Positions 46,801 through 58,531 of a stretch of 64,000 nucleotides of DNA are shown one piece after another (position 1 is the stretch's first letter; each line of letters opens with the position of its first letter). The DNA lies in assembly GCF_000264905.1 (NCBI RefSeq), contig NW_006763139.1, forward strand, positions 259,949 to 323,948, read 5' to 3'. Made by a program: the position numbers and the translations under genes. This DNA comes from Stereum hirsutum FP-91666 SS1 (taxonomy: Eukaryota > Basidiomycota > Agaricomycetes > Russulales > Stereaceae). A model generated the notes under the pieces. That model saw only the letters and a program-made list of their open reading frames with translations. It made no database searches and had not been told where the DNA came from.

Positions 46801-49800
46801 GACCTCGATCGCACATGGACATGCACAACTTCAGGCGCATCCGCATTTGCTTATTAACCCGAATACGATGACCGGGGGTACGATGAATACGCCGCTTTCG
46901 GGACATCCGTCTGGTTCGTCGATGGCGATGCCGGGGTCTGCGTTCCCTGGGCAGCCTCCATCCGCGTTTCCTGGAGGCAGGGAAAGGGAAAGGGATGCAC
47001 GAGAAAGAGAAAGGGATGCGCGCGAGAGGGGGGTGGATATGATCGATTACCGGGCGGGTGTTGAGATGTTACAGCGCGAACGAGAGAGGGAAAGGGAAAG
47101 GGAGAGAGCGTACAGGGATAGGGAGCGATCGACATCCCGTGCGTCAGCGAGTGTGTCTGTTTCGCCTGTGATCATGCGTGCTCCGAGACCTTCTTCTTCT
47201 TCGCATCATCATCAACAACATCCTGGAGGAGCAGGAGGAGCCGGAGCTGGAGCTTCGCCGCATTCCTCGGGAGGATCGAGTCCCCACGCCCGTGCCCGAG
47301 GAGTCAAACGCGAACGTAGCAGGAGTCCCACTCGAAGTCGGAGTCACAGTCACAGTCGCAGCAGGAGTATAACTCCTCGCCGGAGTCGCGACGGAAGCAT
47401 GGATATCGACGAGATGGTCCTCGAAGCTGCAGGGGATCGTAATCCGAATGAACTCGATCCGCAATCACAGGGAGTTCCATCTGGTCGTAGCCGTGAACGT
47501 ATGGATAGGGAGAGAAGCGAGAGACAGCATCAGTACCCGATCGTGTATTCGGGTGGGGCGGCGGGGTTGAACGTAGGTGGAGGGCCTGTTTCTGGTTCTG
47601 GTGGAGGCGGGCCTGGATCTGCTGGCGGTGCTGGGCCAGGGACAGGTGGAGGAGCGGGGATAGGGGCTGGTGGTGCAGGACAAGGACAAGGACAAGGACA
47701 GGCGTTGGGCGTGAAGACGAGAGGGGTGTTTGGGGTTGGGAGGGAAGGTATGTTTTCGTCTTTGCTTTCTGATTTCCGATTTCCGTTTGGTTTGGCATTG
47801 GAAGTGGATTTGGGAATCTTGGCAAACGATGTTGGGCGGCGTGGTTTTGTTTTTATGTGCCGTTCGTCCTCTTTGACGAGGCGGAGGACGATGGACGCAG
47901 GGCAGGTGGTGAAGACGCGATATATGCGTTCTGTTCTAACCGTCATTCGCTGGGTACGAATCGAACGTGGACAATCGCAGATCGGGAGGCATATAAGTGC
48001 TAGATGTATGCGTTTACGTTCGCGTGATTGTGCTGGTCGTCGTTCATATATTCATATACGACGTCTGTTCATTTCTTCACTCTATTTCGTATATACTCCC
48101 TCTCGCCCGCCGTTCCTTTTCCATCTTACTCTCTCTCCATCCGTCCCTCGTCCTCGTACTAACCACACACACCCTTCCCCCCACCTCCAGACGCCCCCCT
48201 CTCTGCCAACCCCCTCCGCGCACACGCAACCTACCCCTCGCACTCGCACTCGCACTCCCTCTCGCAACAATCCCATCACTCACAATCCCAATCCCAACAC
48301 TCCCAACACGGCTCCGGCTCCTCACCCTCCCAAGGTCCCCTTTCCTCCCCCTCACATGCGACTCTCTCGCCTCAGACCGCACTTCGTGGACATCCTTCGC
48401 AGATCTCGCAGTTATCTCCCGGACAGCACGGAAGACTTTCTCCCCATTCGCATTCTCCTTCGCATGGGATGTTATCGCCCCAGCAAGCCCAAGCGCAGGG
48501 AATGATGAGTTCGCAATCGCAGTCACAGTCGCAGCCGTTGATGCATTCGCAGTCTTTAGGATCTGGCTTGATGGAAACAAGGGGTGGGTTGGACATGGGA
48601 CGAGGCGCAGGTGCAGGGGGCATTGAAGTCGGAAGAGTAGGGATGGGCATGGATGTAGGAGTCGGAGGAAGAGGGGGAGTGGGAGTGGGTAAGATGAGCC
48701 ATGCGGCGGCGGCGGCGGCGGCGGGGTTGCCGCCTGGGGGGTTTCCGGGGGTTAACGAGAAAGGTGCGTTTTTTGATTTCAGTCTGGACGTAGGGATGGG
48801 TTTGTTGGTCTTTGGGTTGGGTGATGCTTGGATTCCGGAGTCGGAGTTGAGATTGAGGTTGAAGGGTTAAGCGGGATTTACGCTGACGACATGTTGAATC
48901 ATCGCAGGTCAAAGAACGTGCCGTCAATGCGGCGAGACGGGGCGGTATAAGGACGGGAAGTGTGTGGAGAAGTGGGGGCCGGGGCCGAAGGGGCCTGGGA
49001 CGGTATGTGATCGGTGAGTCGTCTCCCCATCTTTCTTCTTTTGATTGAGTGTCTCGTCTGTGGATGTCGAACGAGACTCGCTGGTTCTCGGCTGTTGAGC
49101 GTAAGTCGTGATGTGAGAGATCAGACGCATGTCCTTGATGTCGATATTTTCCGCTTCGTGATGCACGAAAACAGATATCTCCCACTTCTGATGTTGGTGA
49201 ATAATTGCGCATATATTCGCATTGCGGATAAGCAGAGCTCTTAGGTTCGTCTGCGACAGTCGAGTCTGCGCCTGTGGTGTTTGCCACGTTCCTTTGTAGA
49301 TAGTCGTATTGTAAATACTCGCGAATTCTCTGATTCATTTGGAATAACCAAATGACTGACCTCAATCTCTCATCTCCACCTACTCCTCAGTTGCCGCAAA
49401 AAAATGAAACGCTTCGAACGCCGCGGGACCATCCCCTCCTCCACCACCACAACCCCGAACGACCCCCTCGCCCACTCCCAATCCCAACTCCAATCCTTCC
49501 CCCGCCCCCACTCCCAATCCTTCTCCGCCCTCAGCTCGCACCCGACTGGGTCCTTTTCCGGCGGCGGTGCTGGTGTTGGGGGGTTGGGCCCGCAAGGGAC
49601 GATGCCGAATATGAGCTTTTCAGGTTCGGGTGCGGGTGCAGGGTCGGGACAGGGACAGGGACAGATGCATCCGGGGTTGAGCCCGACGCAGACGGCGATG
49701 AATCCATCGGCGTTTTCGAGTCCTACGTACGTTGGCAGTGGAGGTGGAGGTGAGAGAGGAGGAGGAATGAACGGGTTCAGGGAGAGTCATCCGCATGGAG

Positions 49801-50939
49801 TTTCGCCGTTTCGGGCTGAGAGGGAGAGGGAGGAGTATAGGACGGAGAGGGAACGGGAACGCGAGCGGGAGCGGGAGAGGAGAATGGAGAGGGATAGAGG
49901 GCGGGAGGATAGGGAGCGAGAAAGGGAGAGGGAAAGGCAGTTGATGAGGCAGGATACGGTGCTTCTTCCGCCGCCGCCTGGGGGTGGTGGTGGTGATCCT
50001 GGTGGTGTCAGTGGGGGTGGTGGATTGTCAAGTCGGAACTGGGTTGGGCATGCTGGGAGTGGAGTGGGTCGGCCAACAGGAGAAGTCTGGGAAGAAAGGA
50101 GAAGGGACGACTGGAGAGGAGAGCGAGATCATCGTGATCGGGACGATGCTTATGGACGGTCTCAAGCTCAGTCGAGAGCCACGGGCGGCGGAGGCGTAGG
50201 CATGAAGACGTCAAAGTCGGCCCCTGGATTCCCTTCTACACTATCACCGAGAGATAGACAGAGGGCGAAGATGTCCGTCTCGCCTGTGACCGGTCCAAAG
50301 TTAGAGAGCAGTGGAGGTGGCGGCAGTGCGATGGAGATCTCGAGCCCGGAATTGTTAGCCCTCGTAGAAGATTCGCCGCCCCTTGCTCATGCGATAACCC
50401 ATGGTCAAAAGAGGAGCCCGTGGACGGAGGAAGAGGAGGATGCGGAGGGCGAGCCGGATGAAGACGTGTTGGCATTACCGAGTCATGCCCTTCGAGGTTC
50501 AGGAAGTGATGTAGGTGAGGCCGCACACGGGCACGGGCATGATTTGGACCTGGATATCGATCTGGAGATGGCGGCGGCGGTGGATGGGGCCGAAGCAGAA
50601 CAAGCACAGCAGAGGAGTCGAAGTATGAGTGTCGGTGTTGCTGCCATAACTAATGGTGGTACGGCTGAAAGGATGGCGGAGAATGACCACGATAACGATA
50701 TCGATGTGGACGTGGACGAGCTCGTGGATGAGGACGATCCGCTTTCGCCTTTGCCGGCGAGCAACGGGCCTGCGAGTTTGGGACATTCTGCGGGTGGGAG
50801 GGGAGGTGGGAGCGATGGTGAGGGGTTGGATGACGATGATATGGACTTGTTGGAGGCTGTGGAGGCGGCGGAGGAGAAGCAGGCGGTGGTGAAGAGGGAG
50901 AGCGGGAGTGGGAGTGGGAGCGGTGGTGAATCGAGTTGA
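43816..50939 (+). CDS. Large low-complexity protein with GATA-like C2-C2 zinc finger
   Basis: Six exons (43816-44593, 44807-45681, 46562-47747, 48191-48763, 48908-49013, 49391-50939) sum to 5,067 nt, giving 1,688 aa in frame. Introns are long for this genome (213, 880, 443, 144 and 377 bp). Near residue 1140 lies the only recognisable domain: CRQCGETGRYKDGKC, then VCDRCRKKMKR across the last intron, a C2-C2 finger of GATA-like spacing followed by a basic patch. Coiled coils precede it (ENESLKAELETLRARLARS; RLRDLRAEYESRL). The rest is Ser/Pro-, His-Ser-, Gly-, Arg-Glu- and acidic-rich. A nuclear regulatory role is inferred. The 880-bp intron could instead separate two genes (a second ATG at 46502), but frame continuity supports one. 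Confidence 0.7.
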
Positions 50940-53789
50940 AGAGTTGGGTTTGAGCTGGGTCTCGCTCATTGACTGGTTCAAGTTTGTGCGTTTTCTTTGG
51001 TCGGTTGCTTGCTTTGATCTTTATCCCGTTTCGTTTCTCAGTTGTGCCCTATGGTCTTAAACTCTCTCATCCTGGTGTTACAATAGCGTTGGTTGTACGA
51101 ATACGTCGATTAGAGTCGGCTCGAAGAAAATGTACGCATATGAAGTGTTTTTGTTCTTTGTCTAATTAGTCGGCTATGCACATACTCAGTATACATATAG
51201 CGCTACCCCTCCTATGCTATGCTTCCTAAATATCCTCCTTATGCCCAATATCCTCTCGGTCACCAGTTCATTTACCCTGCCAGTCGTTGTCGAGCTCATC
51301 GTGTTCTGTCGTGTTGTTTCTATGCTTGCGATGTCAATATACTGCTGTTGAATCTCGTCGCCCCGAGCGGGGAAGTGCAAGTTCTGACTTAGTCTTGGAG
51401 CGTCATTAGGTGAGTTCTCTTTTTTTTGATTCTTTTGCGTATTGATGTTCGTTCAGTCTATCAGTCTAGTACAACCTCTCTTCAGCTCGTAGGTTCTTCA
51501 TCTATGTCCTCAGTGATCCATTGGCTTTCTTCCGTTTGATACTGTCTTCGCCTATATTTGACCGACCTTTTCTTCATCCGGATGCACTAGTCCAACGGCA
51601 CCTCTGCACCCGACGTTACCGCTGTCCCCCCTATGCCCCATCAAGAGAGATCGAACGGCCACAACGCCTTTACCTGCGCACCGACTATTCTTGCCACTGT
51701 GACCTGGTGCGGCCGGCCATACCTCCCCCGTTCGTCTCTGCGCAAACCCGTACGCCATCCAGGCCATTCGTTCGATGCACGTACACAGCGCTGCTTCCTC
51801 TCCTTTTCCCGTCTCACCCAAGCCCATGGACTCTCGGTCGCAGTATCACCCACTAAGCCCATGCATTCGCAGAAGCACCTCCACCCACACGATGTCCGCA
51901 CCCCCATTGATGTGCCCAGCACATCGCGGCCATTCACGCTCACCCTCGCCCGACCTCCGAGGCACGACAACGGCGTGGTCCTGTCAGCAGATACGGAGAG
52001 GAAGGCATGTCGGCCTTCCGCTCACGTCACGGCGAGCGTACGACGCATCGTATGAATGTTCAGTTGACCTCGAATCGACCTTGCGCTGCCTTGTTCGGCG
52101 TGGTGGGGGCCCGCTGGGAAGCGGGCTGCATAGGCACCGAGGAAGCGCTGTTGGCCTCGAGGTTCGCGTGAGGCGCGATAGGGCGCTTTTCAGGCTTAGT
52201 TTGGAGAGGGCTGTGAGGTCGTGGGTGCGACCGTCGTGGACATGGACATTTGCGCATGGATGAGGCGGGTCCGGGGTGAGTAAGAAGTTGCGCGAAGAGG
52301 GACGAGGAAGTGCGGGATGCCACGGTCGTCGGACGGGCGCTTGCACTTTGTCACCCGTTTGACCCGGTCGTCGCGGCGGTGAACAAGGCAACAGCTCTGG
52401 GGTGGCGCAAACGCAGTCGTGGCGGCGGCGAGACGGGTAGGGACCGCCGGCACGAGAAGTAAGAACGTTATTCGTCCTCGGAATTGATGTCGGCGATTTC
52501 CTGTGATCTGAACTATTGTTGATTTATCCATCACGACCGACAACCTGGCACGGCGCTGGAAAGTTTCTTGACATCGGACGGTAAGAAACCGCACGGACAA
52601 GTCGCTTTCGTCTCTTTTCAACCAGAACTGGGAACCTAACCTGGCTATGCTACAATCAGTTATCCACGGCCTTGCGTCAGGTTCCATCACGCATCACTGG
52701 TACAGTGGATGACGTTGTCTGCGTTCCTATGAGAACCATTCTTCATGGGTTCAGCCTTACTCATACTACATCTCGGTGCACCCTAGTTCTTCCTTACTAG
52801 AGCGCGATACGTCTTGGAGGCTTCGGGGTCGTGGTAGCAAGGCTTTCTACGTGCGTGGTTTCGTTTCGGCAAGAATCGAGAGCATCGTGATGGGATGTTG
52901 ATATGAACAGTTCGTTGTCATCTTTTCCTTGGCATCCCCCATCGAATATCTGGAGTTGCTCAATTTCTGAGCATGTATGTCTTTCTTCTCCGTAGTTCTT
53001 CACTTTTCTCTCATCATTTCTGTGAACTCCGTAGGCTCTTTTTTTCCTTCCTGGTCCCAAATCAGCACTAATTGTCTCGATCAGTCTTCCCAAAGATTGT
53101 CCGCATCCAAAGAACCGCCGTTGACCCGATATTTCAGCTCCTCCACGCCGCAAAACCCATCTCGGAAATCTGCCAGGCTGATCAGACGTGAGGTCAGGCG
53201 GAGAAATGCTAAGCCCTCCCTCTCCCCAAGTAAATTTTCCATTTTTCTCGTGCAGCCTTACGTCTTCCCTTGTCCTCGATTTTATCTGCTCTACCTTTTG
53301 GATGGAAAAGGCCGCTATGTCATCCATACGGGAGATTTTCACGCTCTTGCGTTGACCTACTTTTGGGCCGTTACTATAGCGGGCGCGCCAATAATATACG
53401 CCCTCCGTACGCCTATTGCTTGCGCAATGCACCTCCACCTCAATGATAATCTCTCTAGAGCAAGCTATTTTACATTTACGTCCATTGGCTCCACGAACGC
53501 ACATCGAAATTGGTATTTACATAGTTTATGGCTCAGCTTGTTCGGGCCCTTTTCGCTCGTACACATTTCAAAGCCTGGATTACATACGCCTTGTTGCCTA
53601 GATTCATCCATCGCGGCATGGGCGATTACTACTACATCACTCCATCCAATTCGCTCGAATTTCTACAACCATAGACACGAACGCCTACAACACGGGCCTC
53701 GAGGTCCATCTCTATCGAGCTCTAAGCGATACCCCAGAAACCATACACATATCAAACGAAAGAACGCAGAAAGTCTCTACAATCGCCCT
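50940..53789. other. 2.8-kb region without a supported gene
   Basis: Several long frames on both strands (for example 51633-52055 plus, 52196-52690 minus, 52797-53504 minus, 52977-54005 plus) overlap one another, lack splice continuity and show no domain. A short peptide GKGRYVIHTGDFHA at about 53300-53345 resembles the HTGDF signature of metallo-beta-lactamase DNA-repair nucleases but nothing around it supports a gene. Confidence 0.4.
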
Positions 53790-55270
53790 TCAAAGTACAA
53801 AGCTCTCCAAATGAGCCTGGATGTCTATCAAACGCGCCTTCGTCTCGTTCAACTCCTCCCTCCTCTTCGCAATGGACGGGTCCTCACTCAAGAGTGCCTC
53901 CATCTTCTCCTTCGATCCGACGTCCAGGACACCCAAGAGCGCGGCGTGGAGTCCGTCCGCGAAAGGCTGGTTCATGCTCGATTGCGAGGGGAACTTGGTC
54001 GATGATTCTCTGGGAGAGGGAGAATGATACGATCAGGACAAGGAACATGTAAACAAGAAAACGACGGGTTATCGTAACGCACCTTGCATGCGACCTGGAA
54101 ATGGGCGCGTACGCCCGCCATGACCTTCAGTTCCTCTTCGTACTCGTCGGCGGGGTAAAGACGATGGAAATCGGCGGCGCTAATTCCGTGATATCCGAGT
54201 GCGGCCAAAGCTTGCAGCGCCTGAGTCCGGTAGTGCGTTTCCACGTGAGATTGCCCTGACTTAGATTTGCGTCCAGGCTGGGTAGAAGATGGGGCAATCG
54301 GTGGTGAGAGTATAAGGGACCGGGGGTCAACTGCTACATCGAACGACCCAAAGGTGCTTGCCCCCCCAACCTGCTTGGGGATCAGTCATCGCAGCAGGTG
54401 TCGGTGTCCAAAATTCGTGGCGTTTCGATTTGTAAATCCCGAGCCATCTCAACTTTTCTGCTGAGAAGTACTCATCGTTCTGGCTCCAGAGTGGGTCCCG
54501 CTCTCGGGCAAGTATCTTTTCCACCTCGTTCGACGCACTCGCCCATATCTCCGCCAGCTTTTCATGAGCGAGTTGGCTGTGGGGAAAGCATAAGTTCGCC
54601 AATTAACTATGTAAAGGAGGGAGAGTCAACTGACCCGACAAGGGTCTCAAATTGCGTGAGCTGCTGGAAGTGATCCATAACCAAGTTGTCGACCATGTTC
54701 GTGAGCGTCATGTACGTGGATTGGAAGCAGGCACGAGTGGGTGCGTCCCGTAACGTGATCGAAGAGTCGAGCATCTCTTTGGTAGCCTCAAAGGGAATAT
54801 GACCTGGAAACTCCCGGTCGATATGTCTTCGAAGTGTCAGTACCGTGCAGAGGCCACATTTGGAAATGGCAAACACCTGCTTCTTCAACATGTACCGAAC
54901 TTCCGAAAGATCGAGTGGTTTCACCAGTAGATCTAGGTCGCCGTCTTCATCGCCAGGATACGAGGGACGAGAGCGAGTTTTGCGGTCATGGTACGGCCTG
55001 AAATCCGGGGCCGTAAAGGACGCCATAGTTCGCTTGATTGCGCTGTATAAAGTCTCTGGTCATATCACCTCTGCCATAAACCATCATAGATAGGTCGGAT
55101 GTGAATTCGGAAACTTTGAGAATGACATTCGTAGTCGCGTTGTCGGTCTGGGGGAGTGGCGGCGATATCTGCAATGCATTCGGAGAGGAGGGAACTGATT
55201 TTCTCGCGAATCCTCGGGGGTCTGGTTGGGGATATGGTTTCGGTTCTGTAAGTGATTGAATTGAGACAAA
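53790..55270 (-). pseudogene. Truncated dynamin-like copy 4, lacking the GTPase domain
   Basis: Minus-strand sequence from about 55270 to 53790 is a close copy of the 3' half of dynamin copy 3, including introns: it begins inside the intron before ...RIREKISSLLSECIAD, runs through the stalk and ends with MNQPFADGLHAALLGVLDVG...HLESFVL. The whole GTPase region is absent. Small deletions shift the frame near 55150 (AATPPDRQRD instead of AALPAAPETD) and near 55010, and the Gly/Gln-rich loop is shortened. Retention of introns shows DNA-level duplication in inverted orientation, not retroposition. It is a pseudogene, although its last exons stay open and could still be transcribed antisense to the local plus strand. 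Confidence 0.88.
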
Positions 55271-55859
55271 CGTTCACGGCACTGAGAAAACCATATATAA
55301 ACTCGCTGGAGTCATCTACCATGGAGAGCGTCATTTTCCAAGCTCGAGTGATAGATAAACAGTCAAATGTGTGGCGGCATGATGGTATCAAGAATAACAC
55401 ACTAGATAACAGGACAGCGTGCATGGCTGTGTATACTTCCATATGAGTAGCATATCAGCCCAGTGACAAAGTTGCCGATTCAATGAACAATTAGAAAGCG
55501 GCAGAACAGGGAGTCTACTGTGAGATACAACAGTAATTCGGATGCGTTGACGAGTCACAGAATGAAGCACTGTCGCAGTGCTAGTACGCACCAGACCTAC
55601 GGTAACAAAGCATTGATCTGAGGACGATCACTGCTTCGAACAAGGGACTATGTGGTATAAGCATGCATTGGATGCGAAAAGTCAGCGGGTTTCGTCCGTA
55701 GCCAAGAAGATACTTAGAGTGAACATGAACGTCAAAGATAGCACTGCCGGAATGACGCACAGTGCTTTTCAAAGAGTGATCTACCATATGTCAGTACCAA
55801 CGATAAATAGAGTGATCGTAGCGGCAATGCCTTCGGTGCTGCAACCACAGCTGGCTAGA
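55271..55859. other. Intergenic, no gene seen
   Basis: Beyond the breakpoint of dynamin copy 4, similarity to the dynamin genes stops abruptly. No gene was recognised up to the large inverted repeat. Confidence 0.45.
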
Positions 55860-56557
55860 CAAGTATACTGTGGCGACAAAAAGTATTGCTCAAAATATTT
55901 CGGTCCACAACTCAGCGGGATTCAGTCGGATGAGAAAGCTGTATATATGAAAGATGTACCTTACTGTATACATGTGAACACCATGATGTGAATGATGTAG
56001 ATTTATTAGTCGGTTCTTGAGATACAGAAGAGTGTAAGTGTTGTAGGGGGATATGACTTTCGAGAATTCATGAGGTGATATCTTGCTCAACACAGTCCCG
56101 GAAAGTACTCTCAAATACGATCAGAGGCCATATTCTTTCGCACATTTTGGATGAGTCGTTGACTTCCTGTATGCCATCTAAGTTGCCCTCTCGTGCCACT
56201 TGTGCCAGTGGCCCATTTTTGCTTAAAAGCCGCCACCTTGCACAGTGCGTAGCAACTCAACCGCTCAACCAAAACTCACGAAAAAATATGTCCTGTGTTT
56301 TTATTTGAGAGTACTTTCATGGGCTATGTCCAGCAAGGTATTATCTTATGAATTCCCAAAAGTTGTATCCCCCTGTGAGACTTACACCCTCTGTATCTCA
56401 GGAACCAACTGATAAATATATGTCATCCACATCATGGTGTTCACATGTATATGGTAAGTTACATCTTTTATATATACATGTTTCCCATTTGGATGAGTTC
56501 CGCTGAGGTATACGCTGATATATTTTGGGCAATACTTTTTTCGCCACAGTAGATACT
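55860..56557. repeat. Large inverted repeat, arms about 257 bp
   Basis: The left arm (about 55860-56117) is the imperfect reverse complement of the right arm (about 56302-56557), with a spacer of about 184 bp. Long matching stretches include ACATGTGAACACCATGATGTG, AGTACTCTCAAATA and ACTGTGGCGA (first quoted to about 20 bases). Similarity by eye is around four in five bases. The shape fits a foldback or long-TIR MITE with a small core, or a head-to-head duplication. A transcript across it would fold into a long hairpin. No target duplication was identified. Confidence 0.8.
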
Positions 56558-58446
56558 AATGCCAAGATCGTACCCGTTAAAAAAACCCAGACTTCTCAAG
56601 GCACACAGGCAGCATGAGTGGCTAGACAGAAGCAAATAAAGACACATCTCCAGTAAGGATACTATATCCGCGTAGCTTATGAGCTCCGAGAACGAGACAG
56701 AGTTCGAGGAGAGGAGAGCTACAGCTAGATGATGTGGCGAGAGAGAACGAAGTCTGAGATTTGCGCACAGACGAAATCCAAAACGAGTCACGACTCGGCA
56801 ATTTACGGATCTGCCACGCGAACTACAAAGGCTGCGATTGGGCTGCAGCTCAGCACTCGCCAGTGCAAATGGGCAAGGATTAAAATGAAGTTTAAGGCTC
56901 GGTCAATGCATAAAATCAAAAGCATATATCCCCTTGCATCTTTTTGTGAAGAAAAAAATGGAGTTTCTTGTTGAACTGAGCCATGCAGCACAAAGACAGC
57001 GAGTGACTAGTATTGAGTAGTGCGGAGCCTTGCCGAACATTTGGATCTTTAGTTCTTTTTGCAACCTGTGCGCAGTACCAGTTTATCTCACCACTAGATG
57101 ACCTTAATTTGATGGGGAATCGTGTCCAGGCTATGCGAGAGCATGGCTATATAAACGAATGTTCAATACTGAAGAGGGAAGACAAAGAACAAAAGGAAAA
57201 AAGAAAAAAGAAAAAAGAAAAGCTGGAATGGTACCTCCACTTTGGCTTTCACTTGTATCAATTCGAGCATCGGAGATGTAAGGCAGGAGATACTACTGTT
57301 GTGAGTGATGCCTTACGGTCATCGAATTGTACTCGCATATAACTTTCTACATTCAACCACAATTCGCCTCATCAAAATTTGTCCATGCGCTGATCCTCGA
57401 TGGACAAGGACACTCGGAGTTCTTTCATATGCTCAACATCTAACGCAGACAGGACGTCAATCACGAGTAGGATACGAGTACAAAGCGACTTCGAAGGCCG
57501 GGCTTCATTTGATAGCAGACCGGTTGTAGTCTGAATCGAGTCTACAGACCCCATCTAGTCGACCCGGAATCCGGAGAGTGCCTTGAGTATATGCTGATAA
57601 TAGCTTTGGAAAAAAAAAAGGATCGATGTAACTGCGCTTCACTTCCATTTTTGCTGTCGTGTCTATTATCCATTCTGCTTGGTTATGCATGATGACCAAT
57701 ATTTCGCTTACTTAGGTCCCTTTTATCCACTGTTGGCCACCGCGTCGCGGCCGAACTAACCTCCGTTATCGGGAGACTCAATTGAAACTACATGTTTCGA
57801 AAAACATTTCAAGTACCGCTAGCGATCATCATTTTTCGTGTCTCCTGAAGTTGAAGGTCGGAGCCCGGTGATTCATTTCAAGCTGGTTACGGCGTGAATC
57901 TCTCTGCGCTTTTCGAGACCGTTTAGCTGTTTTTCGGGCCAGAATACATGACATGTATGCTCAAGTAACATTCATAAATGACATGCAAAAATATTGCATA
58001 CGACTAATACTATCTCTTTTCTCTTTCTAGCCACCCTCTATTCGAGACATGGTGCTGAAGAACAAAATATTACATTGCTCGCCCTTCGTTTTACGATAGT
58101 GCCTCTCAAACGTCAGCCAGAAATCATGAATGTGTATCCAGGTAAGGAGCATCCATTTTAAATCACGTTTAATCAACCTCTATCGATGTGGACCCCTGTC
58201 CCTTTCATCATCAAGAAATATGCTTCAGCCCATCATCAATGATTTATCGGAAGTGTTGACTAAATTATATTTCGTCTCGGAGGCGATACGAGTACTTGGA
58301 AGAGATCCATTTAGTCTGCTTTCCGCCGCTGTGCTCCATCTCGGCTCGGAAGCTTGTATGTTCAAGGAATGGCACAGAGGCGAATTCGTGCTTGTGTTTC
58401 AAAGGTTATTATATTATTCAAATGGAGCTGCTCACCGAGGATTTTT
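56558..58446. other. Intergenic, no gene seen
   Basis: A/T-richer sequence with an A-rich AAAAAAGAAAAAAG stretch near 57200 and an A run near 57610. Several short frames with no domain. Nothing supported until the tyrosinase promoter. Confidence 0.5.
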
Positions 58447-58454
58447 GTATATAA
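58447..58454 (+). promoter_or_regulatory. TATA box of the tyrosinase gene
   Basis: TATATAAG at about 58447-58454, roughly 80 bp before the tyrosinase ATG at 58532, with a pyrimidine-rich leader between. Confidence 0.45.
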
Positions 58455-58531
58455 GGTGGTGTTATCCTTGTCTCAAATCACCGACCTAGCTACATCAAAT
58501 CCCATATCTCACGAGTTCATCAAAGTTAGCC

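Noticed and set aside
53300..53345. Peptide GKGRYVIHTGDFHA resembling the HTGDF motif of metallo-beta-lactamase (SNM1/Artemis-like) nucleases
   Set aside because: No HxHxDH motif or other family blocks occur in any frame nearby, and the surrounding frame has no splice continuity. Probably chance or a tiny relic.
52797..53504. 235-codon minus-strand open frame
   Set aside because: Overlaps a long plus-strand frame, no recognisable domain, composition typical of a chance frame in GC-rich sequence.
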